64,000 nt of DNA, from positions 37,675,472 through 37,739,471 of the forward strand of contig CM034311.1 of the NCBI GenBank assembly GCA_019925795.1, written 5' to 3'. The notes below the pieces were generated by a model, which saw only the letters and a list, made by a program, of their open reading frames with translations, was not told the DNA's origin and did no database searches. How positions within the stretch are numbered: position 1 is the stretch's first letter; the number at the start of each line of letters is the position of its first letter. The position numbers and the translations under genes were made by a program. This DNA is from Dendrobium chrysotoxum. Lineage: Eukaryota > Streptophyta > Magnoliopsida > Asparagales > Orchidaceae. Of the stretch, positions 46,752 to 59,372 are shown in pieces.

Positions 46752-47045
46752 ATTAAATTCTTATTTGACCTTTAAAAAAAAGATTGTAATATTTGAATTA
46801 TGAGATATTTGGGTGTTGGCGTGTTGCTTACTCGAACTTATGTATGTTATGGTTGTCTTTATTATTATGATAGCTTGTCTTTCAATTTAATGGTATTTCA
46901 TATTCATGCTTATTATTTTATAATTCTTATATAGCTTGCGCCATGTTCAAAATGGCGCGCGCCGCGCCATGCGCTATGCGCCATGGCTCCAAAGGGACCT
47001 TCGCGCCATGGTGCGCCATTCGTCGTTAACAGGTATGATGTACAC

Positions 47046-47562
47046 TAAATGGTGTCAAAACTCCCCTCAAAAGTGAAAGAGTAATGAAGCCTAAGGCCCT
47101 TTGTCCTTTCTCATCGAAGCCACGCAACATCATTTTGTCAAAATTTAATTTCTGCGTGTCAACATTGAGGTTGGCCAAAGTCCTCAAATTCATTATGTTG
47201 ACCCATGCACCTGGGTCAACAAGTACTCTATTCAACTTGAAATTGTCAACATAAACTGTTTTATAGAGTGGGCAATTGTAATTTGAAGTTCCTAAGAGTA
47301 AATCTTCATAAAAAAAGGTTACTTCAGGTACTTCTTTAAAGTGTAAAGCCGCCTCAAAGGAACACTCTGCGAGTTGAGCTAAACAAATTTCAGGATCAAG
47401 AAGACCCTTGATCAAAGCCTCTCGTATTTCAGGAGAAAGTACGAGTGTATCATATATACTCAGTCTCGCAGGGAGTTTTCTAAGGTGAGCTAATACATTA
47501 TAATCCACTTTTAGTGGTCCACCACCCACTTGCTCTTGTGGAGCAAGTGTTGGTAGAACCAC
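47046..47562 (-). pseudogene. pol: Element 2 protease, interrupted by the hAT
   Basis: Begins with the end of gag (VDYNVLAHLRKLPARLSIYD) and continues into the retropepsin. The active-site motif is RVLVDPGAWVNIMN, with Ala-Trp where the sister elements have Ser-Ser after DPG, and KGQRALGFITL follows. The frame stops at VHHT, where the hAT inserted; the next residues are found at 42940-43018 beyond the hAT. Confidence 0.83.
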
Positions 47563-47765
47563 ACCCTCATTTTGATTGATATGTTCTTTTCATTTATCTT
47601 TCTTTGATGTCATTGAAGATGATACAACATGACAATTCCTGAGATTTATTTATGTTATTCGTTCAGGCCCAAAAGTTGAGGTCACATTAACCAAAACTTC
47701 AGAATCTGACTCTTCTTTCACTTGATTTGTCTCTAAGTTAGGTGACTCGGGCTCAATGATAATCT

Positions 47766-48035
47766 TTACCCCTGCATTTTGTACACGGGTAGATCATCAT
47801 CAGAACTTGATTCACTTGATTCAAAGAATTGAAAAGATTCATTTGTAGTTTGTTCATTATTAGATTCAGAATGGACAGATAACACGTATGCGAAAAGATC
47901 GTTCATTTCATTAACACCCTTTGGAACATACATGAAATCAGAAAGAGTGATAGGATTGGGGGATTTCCCCTTACCATTTGGAAGGATAACCTTTTTTATT
48001 TTAGGATTTGATTCTTTCCTTTTCCCTTCTACCAT
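47766..48035 (-). pseudogene. gag: Element 2 gag, C-terminal segment
   Basis: Contains KSPNPITLSDFMYVPK, corresponding to TARRPIKLADFMSELK in element 1 gag, then an acidic Ser-rich stretch (ESSESSSDDDLPV) equivalent to the acidic spacer before protease. Broken by frameshifts on both sides. Confidence 0.65.
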
Positions 48036-48093
48036 TGAAACTCTCTTTTCATAAAGTTCAAGGGTGAAGGGCCCTTTCCATCCATTGAGTTAT

Positions 48094-50090
48094 TTAAAGA
48101 ACTCCAAAAGAGGCCTTTTTCATGGGCATTTGAGTTCCTTTTGGAAACTCCAATGGGATTTTAGATAATTTGTTCGACACTTTTAGTGAAGATTTGGACA
48201 AGGATAACTGCCAACCATCTGTAACTGTAAGCAAATCACTAGTGATGTCCTTTATGACCACACACTGCTGAAGGTGAAGAAGCTGCACTTGTTGATTCTG
48301 CTTTCTTTGTACTGGTAGAAGGCTTATCTGCCACGTTTAGGACTTTTTAGGTCCTCAAAAGCTGAGTAGTAAGAACTATCATGACAAATGTCATCTCATC
48401 CAACCTCTTGTCCATCCTTTGCTTTTAAGCTGCTGTTATAGAGCACAAATCTAAGGATTTTCACTCCCTTCCTCCACTTCCAACAACTCATTTGCATGAG
48501 GGTCTTCTGAAAGAGAGGATCCTCTTATATCACAATGGACAACAAAGATATCCTCCTCATCCATGAGATCTTCCTCATCAGGATTGAAATTCTCAATCAA
48601 CTTTTTATAGTTTTCTTCCTCTTTTTCCCTCCTTTCATCCTCATCAATTTTCTTGAGGCTATCCTTCAAGTATTCAATCATTTCTTTAACAGTTTTATCT
48701 GTTGAGGGGTTGACATGAGAAGGATGGTATTCTTCATAGCTGTTAATTTTCATAGGTGCTTTCCCTGTGTCATTGGAATCAATGTGGGTAGGAGGCGAAG
48801 AGTGTACCACCGATGGAGCTGCCGCCTTGGGTCTCCATTCTTTCTTCACCCCAGATGAGGAGGCATGAGATTTTTGGCGTACCACATTTACTCATCTAAA
48901 GGTGGAGTCTGAATGCGACCCCTAGAGCGTAGCTCATCGAGAGGACTAGAAGGTCTGTCTTCTTTGGGAGACCTCCTAAACCTAGTAGGTATATCGGATC
49001 TACTAGAAACTGACGGAGAAGTCTGAGGGACCACTTGGCGATCAGAATGATCAACCTTTGGTCTACCATAGATCTTAGGAGGTACTGCTAAACCGTCAAC
49101 TAGAATTATCTGCTCACTGACTACTCTTTTCTGGTGAGGTTTAGAGTCATAACCATCCACCAAAGCTGACACAGCTGGCTATTGGGCGAACCGTTGCCTG
49201 TCTTTCTGCGATGGCTGAACAATTAATCTGCTGTCCTCGGGATCTTTGTTCTCCCTTAGGATTATATCAACCTGTTTGCAAATCACATTCTTCATAGCTT
49301 TAATTACCTTCTCTTTTGTTGAGCGGGTTTTATCAGCTACTCTTTGAAAAATATTTCTGATGTCATTCTCCCACTGCTTTGCCCTTTCCTCGGGTGTACT
49401 TTTGGGAACTTTAATTAAAGGTCTTGGAGGTGATGCAGCTATTTTCTCAACATCCACCTCGCTCCTAGACACAGAAAAAGGTTAAAATTTACTACCCTCA
49501 GCAAGAGGAGAGAGTTCCATCATCTGAGCCTCTAAGTCAACTTGCTCCTCCTTCTCCAACCTTCTTCTAAGTCTTCTATTTTTATTTCTCCTTTGAGACT
49601 TGGTCAGAACATAGGTAGAACTAGTCCCTTCTTCATATTGACTGGATTGAAAAAGTTTCTCAGGCTCTGAGTGGCTTGGGACAACTGCTAAAGACTGCAC
49701 TGTCTCACACTGTCTCTCAATTGCCATCTGCTCAGGCACTACTGGAGTCGGAGTTGTTTGTCTTTCATTGGACTTTTGAACCTTAGGGAAGGTCAGCCTA
49801 TCAAATGTAGAAGGTTGAGAGACTAAGGCTTTTGGGGAGACCTCAGCCACCCTCTTCCTACTGTTTTGAGGAGGTGACCTCTCCCTAACAGGTAAGTTGA
49901 TTTCTAGGACCCTCTCAGATGGGGGTTGACTTTCTAAGACTTTCATTTCGGAAGGGGTTGGGCCTTGGAATAGGACCTCCACATCTTCGAAACCTTGTCC
50001 AAATTTTATCAGATCTCCTGGAGCAAAACGAGACTGATCAAAAGACAACTGCAGGTGGTCTCCAAACTTAAAGACTAATCTTCTTTCCAT
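48094..50090 (-). pseudogene. gag: Element 2 gag, N-terminal and middle region
   Basis: Starts at 50090 (MERRLVFKFGDHLQLSFDQS) and is cut into open pieces at 50090-49482, 49472-49179, 49172-48888 and 48885-48451 by stops and frame changes. It has the same plan as elements 1 and 3: a leader of beta-type sequence, then a basic segment (TKSQRRNKNRRLRRRLEKE, equivalent to RRQRRKKNAEL), Pro/Ser-rich spacers and charged helices (EYLKDSLKKIDEDERREKEE). The capsid motifs FEWYAELP and so on are not recognisable, so this section has diverged or been deleted. Confidence 0.7.
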
Positions 50091-50628
50091 TTTTGACTTA
50101 CTGGATCCTCAGATAGATCACTTTCAGAGACTTCCTGAAAACCAACATTTCTTAAATCAAACTTTCTGCTGAATTTTCCTTGAATCTAATTATCATAACA
50201 TCAATTATCACTGCACTTATTCTGGATTTTCTGACCACTGACCTGAATCACTGACTACTCATAATTGTGACCCGGATTTTCTTTTAAGGGATGATGAATG
50301 GATTTGATGGAGTTTGAAATCCCACACTATTTGAGATTGTTTGGTTGTAGATTCTACAACCACCATAATCATAGTGTGGAGGAGGATTCTGAAATTAGAT
50401 ATATAGGAAAGTGAATTTGTTGAAAATAATTATTTTAGAAAAATCAAATTTCATCTTTCTCATTTTTTTTTGGAAAGTTCATCATGGCATTTGTTCGTAT
50501 TGGCATCACTCAACCCAAAATTGAAAATGGGAGAGGCATACAATATTGAATTGAGATTACAAATGCCCTTTAGCCAATGTTTAAATGACTAATTTGAAAA
50601 TCACTAATTTAGATGAAAAGAGGCATCC

Positions 50629-50646
50629 TCCCCAGCGGAGTCGCCA
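50629..50646 (-). promoter_or_regulatory. Primer-binding site of element 2
   Basis: Reverse strand TGGCGACTCC continuing CGCTGGGGA, identical over 18 bases to element 1 and seven bases inside the LTR end. It fixes the orientation of the element. Confidence 0.88.
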
Positions 50647-50653
50647 GAGAATC

Positions 50654-52119
50654 TGTTGGAGAATTTTTTTTGTCCTCTAACGGATTACATACTTTATGAT
50701 TGAGTACGGCATAAGAATGACGATATATTACCCCAAAGGGTAAAAATATCGTTTCCTTATGACCTCAATGATAAAATCTACAATTCAACAGAGATTCCCC
50801 TGTTCAATTTTTGGTTGAACAGGGTTTATTTTATTCTGGGGTACGAATGCCCCACAGGGGCAAGCCCTTATGATTAATTATATCTCAAACTTTGATGCTT
50901 GAGAAAACTTTTGATTAAACTAATGGTTTTCTTATTTTTGAGATTCATTTAGATATTGATTAAAGTTTGACTTTTTGAAAATCCATAAAAGTCTTATTTA
51001 AAAGATTTTTTGGTCATTTAGGAGTTTCAAGGAGGAAGTGATCAACTTGAAAATTAAATTTCTCGGAATGAGTGCCAAAGGGAAGGAGTGTAGGAGTACT
51101 TGATTCTGAGAAAAACTCAGAGGTACTCAGACTATCCTAAATTGGGCTTTATATTTTAGAAGTCTAATTTTTGTTCAAGTTGACATTTTTCATTAGAAGG
51201 TTGGGACTTACATTCCAACAATACTTCTTGGAGGAATTGCCCGGAAGGTGAGGGCTTATATAGTGATTGGAATCAACTATTGCCTCAGACCCTAAAGAGT
51301 CACAAGATGCCTAGCTATGTAGGGTATGCATAATGCTGACTTACAGATGCAGATTTTTTTGTTATCTAATCCTTAAGTGAGGGCTTCTACATGTGACTCT
51401 TTTAGGCCATGCATGATTAATTTAAGTTTTGAAAACTTGGCTCTTTGAAAGAAAGCCATGTAATTTTCTTTGTTAGAAAAAGTGTGGAGCCTAAATTGAT
51501 TTTTTTAGTTATTTTAATTTCTTAATAGGTAGAAATCTTAATTTGGTCCTAAGAGCTTACCGTATCAGAGTCCAGGCCACTCCCAAACAAATATTAGAAA
51601 AAACCTAGGAAAAGCATGCTGTTCTAATGCGCACACAATAAACAAACAACACATGCATGTATATAAATCAAGTACAGGAAATGTAGATAGAGTCTCAGTT
51701 ATTACAAACAGTTTTGACAGCTGAGTTGCCTGCCATTATACAACCCAGTTAATTTTTACAAACTCTACTTATGGGGTCTTCAAGCTTCATCTTCCAGGTG
51801 GATCTTTGGGCATCACCTTCAAGAAGTACATCCTCCTTGATCCACCTCTTCTTCTTTTGATCCAAACCCCCACAAGTTTTACATTCTAATGTAATCAAAT
51901 ACATGATAGAAAATGTAAAAGACTCAAGTCTGCAAAACAGAGTTAGCAAGCAGTTTATATAATAATATCACATCTAAAATTTGCCTAGCACTTAGAGTGC
52001 GAAGCACCTACTTCTACCCTATTGGTCATGCCTCTTGGGGGGTTTTAAGCAGCGTCTGCAAGCAAACAACGTTAAGATAATCATGATTTATTTTTATTTT
52101 ACCCCCTCTTGGACACGGC
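50654..52119 (-). repeat. 5' LTR of element 2, cut by element 3
   Basis: Aligns with 31497-33210 of the other LTR, with a deletion of about 240 bp relative to it (left copy 32145-32386 is absent here at about 51292). At 52119 (cttggacacggc) the match stops exactly where a TGTTGACC begins; in the left copy the LTR runs on (cacctgcataag). So element 3 interrupts this LTR and the remainder should lie beyond the window. Confidence 0.85.
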
Positions 52120-52210
52120 TGTTGACCCCTACTATTTAGACTACACATGTAAATGACAAAAAAATGATGAACAAAGTAGTGCGTGGGTTAGTACAATACC
52201 TTCTTTGAAG

Positions 52211-52960
52211 GGTCAAACGAGCTCCGATTATCGAACGGACTCCGTCATTACATTTAGAGCATTGAAAATACTCAAAAACTATATTTTCTATGTTCAATTT
52301 GGGTCATCTGAATTGGTGGCATGAATCTCGAGGCAACACGCTTATCGAGGAAAAGAGGCCTCGGCATTGCCCAAATAAAGTCCGATCGCAAAACGGACCT
52401 CGTCATTGCATTTAGAGCATTACAAATACTCAAAAACTACATTTTCTATGTTCAATTTGGGTCATCTGAATTGGTGGCATGAATCCCGAGGCAACAGCTT
52501 ATCGAGGAAAAGAGGCCTCGACACTACCCAAATGAAGTCCGATCGCAAAACGGACCTCGTCATTGCATTCAGAACATTACAGATTGGTGGCACGAATTTC
52601 GAGAAAATTTAGCCTCGGCGCTACCTAAATGACATTCGAGCGCGAAATAGACTGCGTCGTTGCGACCGGAATATCGGCAATACCCTAAATGCACTACCAA
52701 TTTGTTCGATTAAGGTGGTGCACGTAAATCGAGATAATTCTCATGTAAAAATATACAAATTTGTGCCCAAATAAAGTCTGATCGTGAAACAGACTGCGTC
52801 GTTGCGACCGAAATGTAGGCAATACCCTAAATGCACCACCAATTTCTTCGATTAAGATGGTGCATGCAAATCGAGGTAATCCCCATGTAAAAATACACAA
52901 ATTTGTGCCCAAACAAAGTCTGATTGACAAACGGACTTCGTCGTTGTGTTCGAAACATCA
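52211..52960 (+). repeat. Tandem repeats with GTCCG/CGGAC hairpins
   Basis: Two related repeat types of about 145-150 bp occur three times each. Each contains a small hairpin near 'cgtcgttg' or 'cgtcattg'. Copies: GTCCG (52380-52384) with CGGAC (52394-52398); GTCCG (52537-52541) with CGGAC (52551-52555); AGTCTG (52775-52780) with CAGACT (52790-52795); AGTCTG (52917-52922) with CGGACT (52932-52937, one G.T wobble). The fourth unit (near 52629) is disrupted. Confidence 0.78.
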
Positions 52961-55022
52961 ATAATACCCTAAATCCACTATTAATTTGTCTAATTTTGAT
53001 ATTCGGCGAATCGACACGCTAAACGAGACAAATATACATGCAAATCGAGTAAATTACACGTGGACCGAGGCGGGTTTTGACTGATTAAAGCGTTTACGTC
53101 ATTTTAAATTAATGCATGGATAACAAAACACAAATATAGTATTTTGCTTGATAAAACCTTAGCAAAAGCCAGATGCCAAATGGAGGAAAGAAGTTAAATC
53201 TATTAATGCGCATTAAATGTATACCTTGTGTCGTCAAAATCCCGTCAATCTGTTTCCTCGTCACCAGCTGGCCGCGACTCTTTTCCTCATCAAGTAAATT
53301 AAAGAAGAATGAGTTCTCCTGTTCAGCAACTTTTCTTCCACACTCTAGTAAACGAAATCCTTCACTCTTACCGAATTCCAGTAGCTAGACTTCAACTTGC
53401 GACTTCCTTCTGTCTCCCCTCTGCTCTGATTCCACGCAAGCAAAGCTTCCCACAGCCTCCGCCTCCATGTCTACGTGAGACTCCACCCGTCCGACGACAC
53501 CTGTCTGAGCTCAGCCCTTCACGCCAACCTCAACATCCAACGCCAAGTCACAGAAACTGATCTACCCGAAGCCTAGCTCCCCCTCGCACGCAGCAGATCT
53601 GTTTTCTCCTCTCCAAATCACTCGATTACAGCTTATATAGCAGATTTATTCTTCCCTCACCCGTGAAACAACATCATTACCTTTCACCTCACTGCCTCTG
53701 TCGATTCCCACTTCACATAGCTGCTGCAATCTGTCCTTTTCTCTCCACTTTAAGCCAAAGCTAAGGGGCCATTAGCCTTCATTTCACAAAAAGAAGTCAG
53801 GAGATTCCTCTCCACGTGCAACTTTTAGCCCATTCGAATTATTTTTTTTACCAGTCACTTGAATCCTCATAACAGGTATTTGTCTTATAACATTACCCTT
53901 TCAAAAAAAGAAGGATGGGTTATGATCACGTATACATGATTTTTTTTTTTTTTGGCTTTTTGCTTAGACAGAAATCATTGTGAGTTATAATGTGGTTCAC
54001 AATGTGCTATCATTGTCCTTTCCTTCCAACATACAGCAGCTTTTTCATAAATTAACTCCACCAGCATTCATACTTTTCCCATTTCATGGTTAATGGAATC
54101 TTACCCAATAACAACTCATTTCAGAAGCCCATTAACCCCCTAAAAGCCCACGTTATCTCTCCCTACTGTTGTTGATAAAAGTTTTGAACTACACCGTCTT
54201 GATTATACAGACTATCCACTCAAGAGCCCATCCACCAAATAAACTCAGCCCGTATTATCACTTTCCAACTTGCCTGTTAAAATAACCCACCTCAAAACAG
54301 CCCTCTAAACCAATAATCAAAGCCCATATCTCTACCTGAATTCAGCCCACTAAAGTAGCTCTCCTCCATTTTCTGTAATCCATCCTACAGCAACCCATTT
54401 TGCTAAGCCATTCATAAGCCATAGCCCACTACTCATAAACCCACCCAAATCTACATTGGCTATAGCCCATTCTGCAACTACATCCTTCCTACAAAAACAG
54501 CCCATTATACTACCATATCTCAACCACATTAAGCCCACCTCTTCACTATAGAACACTCACAAAAGCCAACCCATTCAAAATCTGAACCTCAACAACCCCT
54601 TAACAGTAAACCTTTTTTTAATTCATTATGATGGTTTATTAACCCTTGCATTAGCTAGTGTTGTTTATATTTGTTATTAGTTTTAGATATGTATATATTT
54701 GTATGCATATATGTGTTGAACATACATATACGTATTTATGTATATGCATATATGGGTATGCGGATGTATGCGTACATGCAAAAAAAAAGAGATTAAAAAA
54801 AATGAGAGAAGAAAATTTCAAAAAAAAGAGGAGTGGAAAGGAGGATAAAAATGATGAATAAAAAAAAAAGAAGACAAAAAAAGAGAGAGAAAATTAAAAA
54901 AAAAAGGAAGTGGAGGAGGAAGGGGTCTTTGGGTAAATTTTGCATTTTGACCCTAAAGGTATAAATTTCCAAACTCAGATTCTCGTTCTCGTTGTTTGCA
55001 GCGGACCGGCAAACCCCCTATA

Positions 55023-55460
55023 CGCGCTCTCGTAGCACGGTGGGAGAAAACCCGGTGCGGTGCCTACGACGAGGCAGGTAATCACCAAAATCCCATTCTC
55101 GTCGTTTGCGGCGGACCGGAGAACTACCTATACGCGCTCTTGTAGCATGGTAGGAGGGAGCCCGGTGCGACGCCTACGACGATGAGGGTAATCACTTAAA
55201 ATCCCATTTTCGGCGTTTGCGGCGGACCGGAGAACCACCTATGCGCGCTCTCATAGCACGGTAGGAGGGAGCCCGGTGAGGGGCATACGGCGAGGTGGGT
55301 AAGCCCTATACACGCTCTTGTAGCGTGGTGGGAAAAGCCACTTGTGTTGTTCATACGGGTACTTTTGAAGACCCCATACACGCTCTCGTAGCGTGGTGGG
55401 ATGAAAAGATATATGACCACAGTGTCATACGACACCAACCAAACATGCTCTTGTAGCGTG
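55023..55460 (+). repeat. Element 3 version of the CACGCT hairpin array
   Basis: Six units, three of them well paired: 55311-55327 (CACGCT, loop CTTGT, AGCGTG), 55379-55395 (loop CTCGT) and 55444-55460 (CATGCT with AGCGTG, one G.T wobble). The first three units (near 55023, 55133 and 55243) read CGCGCT with AGCACG or AGCATG and have mismatches. The context GTGGTGGG after the hairpin and 'gcggaccgg' before it are shared with LTR 1. Confidence 0.8.
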
Positions 55461-57787
55461 GTGGGGTGGCCCAGTTTCCCAAAATTTTTTCTAAATGGGG
55501 GAGACACCGGGAGGCTGCCGAATTTTCCGGTGAAGCAAAAGACCTAACTTGGACAAAATGTGGACAATTTGAACTTGAGCTCATATTTGAATTTGAGCAA
55601 ATAAAATGATTTTTTAATTCAATTTAAACAATAAATGAACTTGCAAGCATTGAATTCAAATTCAAATGAGCACTTACATGGGACTTGAAAGCTTACAAAT
55701 CAAATAAGATAAATAAAAATTTGAACATTTGAACAAAGTGCAATAAGATTTGATTTGGGACTGTAGTGGACATGAGCTCAAACCTTGCTCAGACTTGAAC
55801 AAAATTGGGATGACAGAGAACTCTATTTATACGGGATTTGAATAATTAAATGGATTAAATACAAACTTGAATGATCAAATAAAAGATTTGATTCAAACTT
55901 GATTTGTACAACAAAGACTTGAACTCGAATGTGACATGAACTACAAAAAGTGTGGACTTGACATTGAACATTCGGACTCAAACAAATAAACTACAAAGAC
56001 AACAGGGGACTTACAAATGACAAAGATTTGGGCTTTATTTGAACATTAAATGAATTAAACGAGAATTGGAACATTAAGTGAACCATGACTTTGAGCTTGG
56101 ACAAAATAACAGGATGAGCAATCAATGAAGTGAATGTCTTGAATCATGGTACCAAATTCCTAATGAATGTTAAAAGATTATTACTTCAATTGAAATATGA
56201 ATGAGTAATGATATCAAACTCATCATATACATTAAACCATCCTTGAAGGCAAAGGGTCTGCAATTACAACTTATTTGCAAGCAACAAGAAGATTATGAGG
56301 GACATAGCTTGGTTCCAAAGCCATGATATGGGGGTTTCGGACTATCATAATCTATTTGTAACACTGAATCCAATTCATTCCTAATCAACAGTGGATAAGA
56401 ATTATGAAATATGAGGTTACCTACCTACAAGTTATAAAACAAAAATCTTCAATAGATTCATGAAAGTCATGAGGATTAGAATGCAACTTGCCAACTAGTA
56501 TCAAAGACTAGTATTATCGCTCATAACATGTGAGCATTGTAAAGGAGGCAATGACGCACTTGTAATCAAACAACATAAAGATTTCCGATCAACATTAAGG
56601 GATTCTCCGATGCATAACAAATGCCACGTCCTATGGTTTATGTTAACATGAAGTCAAATACAACGCATCTTGCAAGAAACAAAGAACATGGATATGCCTC
56701 TCTTCTACAACAAGAAACCAAGGTGTGATGAATATAGCAATGCTCCATGACTAGCATCAAGATACAAATGAAGGTATCCAACCCCACAACCAATGAGAAT
56801 TTAGAATATGCAGTCTAGTTGTAGGCAGATGTGCAAGAGCTTTCAACAAACGCAATATCTTGTCTATAAAAAAATGCATAATGAGCACTACGGCTCTCCT
56901 CCAGTCCACGACAGCTGACTAGTGGATAAATATCGTAGTTGCTTACTAATGCTGAGGATCAACACACAATGAGCATGATGGATAGTCTAACGTACCTTCA
57001 ATCACTGCAACCATTGGTTCAAGGGGTCAGCCCCTGACTTCAACATATAGGGCATCAGTAAAAACACAATCATCCAAGAAGACTCGAAAGTGCAAGATGT
57101 ACAGTGTACACCAGCTCTTATGGGCCGTTATGGGGGATTCATTGTACACCCAATCTGTTGTCCACAAGCAAAATACAAGGAGAATACATTAAATACGAGC
57201 ACCTACGAGTTATTGTAGGAGGCCCGCAATAAATATAAAGTGCCATCCCTGAGTAATTGCAGGAGACCGTCATCAAATACGAGCTTCTACAAGATGCAAC
57301 AACCTGTAGTGCCACACCACCGGATCCGCAACATCCTTACAAGCGGACAGAAGGCCTTTACGAGCATCCAAAATGGAACGCTGCATTGAAATGGTGGTCG
57401 CCCACACAACTGAGCAACGTCAAATATCCTAAAAATGTCCCCCCGCGCGTGCACCTTAATTTGTATACACATAGGTACACAAATGGGGCAAGAGCAACCA
57501 AACACCCGCATAGGCCCCGACAAGCGTGTTGTGGGAACACACGTGATGTCTAGGGATGCTGCGCGGGTCAATAAATTTGAACACGATCCTCCTAAAGCAA
57601 GTAAATAGGAGTTGATAAGGTTCATCAAATAATTATAAAATGCCCCCAAACACCCGCATGGGCCTCGACAAGCGTGTTGTGGGAACACATGTGACGTCTA
57701 CGGATGCTGCGCAGGCAATAAATGAATTCAAGTTCGAGCCTGATCCTTCTATTAAGGTAGATAGGAGTTGACACTGCTTTAACTATT

Positions 57788-57828
57788 AAACGAATATACA
57801 GTTGCGGGGTCGACTGAGATATTTGTTT
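57788..57828 (+). repeat. Two-part hairpin in LTR 3
   Basis: Counterpart of 6971-7011: outer arms AAACGAATAT (57788-57797) and ATATTTGTTT (57819-57828), inner arms AGTTG (57800-57804) and CGACT (57811-57815). Paired substitutions relative to LTR 1 keep both stems. Confidence 0.75.
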
Positions 57829-59081
57829 TATATGTTCATATTAGGCCTTCAAGGCCTATAATCAAGAGAATTCACTTACAAAGGCATAAAACCTATGAAA
57901 CTCGATCCTCTGTCGACAGCTCGACAGAGTGGACAAGGTTCAATCTATAAATATGAATGACCCCAAACACCCCGATGATGGCCGTGTTGAATGCAAATCT
58001 CAACTGGAGGGGTTCACAAATACTTTCAAATGCTACCCGAATTCCCACAAAATCCAAATCTTTTAAAATCCAAAAATCATCAAAAATCCAAATCTCCAAA
58101 AACTCTAAAATCCAAAAATATTTAAAAATTGAAATCCAATCATCAACCACTTAAAGCAAAATTCATCCACCCACCGTAACAGTTTGCCGAGGTGGACAAA
58201 TCTGAAAATAACTGCAGCTCACAAAGAGCTAATGCCTGGTCGAAAATATCACTAGGATCCATTCTCAAATAATCTCCTGCCAGCAAGGACGTGGTACGAG
58301 TCCTCTAACCGGCAGTTTTGCCACCAAATGGCACTGCAGGATAAACGGTTATGACTCGGGGCCCTCTGAACCAGGTGGTCGCCACCAAATGGCACCATTA
58401 TATTATGGTTATGGCCAGAGCCCGTATGCTCCCCAATGGCATCAAATCCTTGAGATATGAATCAATAGGATATGATCGATAGGGCACAAAGCCCTCTGTT
58501 AGCTAAGGTGGATTCAAATTTGTCCCCTTAGACAAACACCCACCCCAGGTCTACAAGGTACCCTTGGACGAAGCAACCCATGGCTGCCGACAAGGATCCT
58601 TTTGTCAGGTTGGGTTGACTACCTCCTCTGACTAAGTAGACCAGGGACCACGATTGCCCGGGACGACGGAACCATGGGATCTTGATCGGGTCCATCATCC
58701 ATTCCCCCACCATTCGCTTTAAGTGCAAGATGGTGAAATTTCTAACTTTAAATATCAACCCTCAAATACCTTCAACCCATGCTGCTACTATGTACCAGAT
58801 AGCACGTATTTCTTACGTATCTGATTGACGACTAGCCTTAATCGAAAGTTCTCTCTCGTTATCGGGAGGGGTAATTAACTATAGGGGCTTGCGCCTGTAG
58901 GAAACCAGAACTCAGATCATAAAGTCCTCTCAAAATGAGGGCGAAATCTCTGGGTAGTGTCTTATCTACAAACCCATCTGCCTTCCAAAATTTACCCCGG
59001 AACTTAATTCTGTTAAAACTCCCCCGAAGAAAGCAAAAGCAGGCGGAGGCCGGGGCTGAATTTTCGGAGCCAACAGATTTC

Positions 59082-59099
59082 TGGCGACTCCACTGGGGA
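59082..59099 (+). promoter_or_regulatory. Primer-binding site of element 3
   Basis: TGGCGACTCC followed by ACTGGGGA, one base different from elements 1 and 2. Confidence 0.85.
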
Positions 59100-59372
59100 A
59101 TGGTTTCTCTTTCCATCTTTGGCTAGTCGTCTCAGTGTTATAGTAGCAGCTAATCAATACGTGCTAGAATTTTAAATCCTCTAAGATCATTACATTCATC
59201 ATACATTCATTAAGATAGTGTATTTAGCATGGCTTTAAATTTATATTATTTTTTAACTGCTTGCTAATGATTATCTGCTTTTGTTTTTTGTTCTGTGCAA
59301 GTCTTTGCATTTTGAAAGTGTTGGGTGATGTATCAGATTCTGATTACTAACCCATACCTTTCATTTATGCAG

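Larger units (their letters stand above)
43027..47037 (+). mobile_element. Complete hAT transposon inserted in element 2
   Basis: A 4011-bp element with a perfect 8-bp target duplication, ATGTACAC (43019-43026 and 47038-47045). Termini: CATAGTTGTCAATGGCGC on the left and CATACCTGTTAACGACGAAT on the right, reverse-complemented; both then continue into GGCGCA, so the inverted repeats are matched with small gaps. Subterminal regions (43037-43190 and 46935-47020) are packed with GCGCGCC and CATGGCGC palindromes. 43320-43560 holds repeats around 'cgtcgcatccaggagcatc'. A spliced transposase gene lies at 44181-46751. Confidence 0.92.
31497..52119 (-). mobile_element. Element 2: Tat-like gypsy retrotransposon, minus strand
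   Basis: Both LTR copies start TGTTGGAG on the + strand, and the 18-base primer site lies inside the right copy, so the element reads right to left: 5' LTR (50654-52119, cut by element 3), gag (about 50090-47766), protease (47562-47046, interrupted by a hAT), linker, RT (42134-41140), the start of RNase H (to about 40868), then a repetitive 3' region and 3' LTR (39144-31497). The rest of RNase H, the archaeal RNase H and integrase are absent, so it depends on other elements. Frames are broken in many places, more than in elements 1 and 3, indicating greater age. Confidence 0.85.
52120..59075 (+). repeat. 5' LTR of element 3
   Basis: Starts TGTTGACC and ends CCAACA seven bases before the primer site, 6956 bp. 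Order: tandem hairpin repeats (52200-52960); a CT-rich, promoter-like block (53280-53720); a stretch rich in 'agcccatt' words (53750-54600, which reads as many minus-strand fragments); a microsatellite-like region with A-runs and 'atgtatatgcatat' (54650-54920); the hairpin array (55023-55460); degenerate 'gacttgaactc' repeats (55540-56100); and a tail shared with LTR 1. The assignment of the first 2.7 kb rests on the TG start at the break in element 2. Confidence 0.75.

Noticed and set aside
54180..54560. Minus-strand frame of 68 codons
   Set aside because: Built from 'agcccatt' repeats in LTR 3; no domain.
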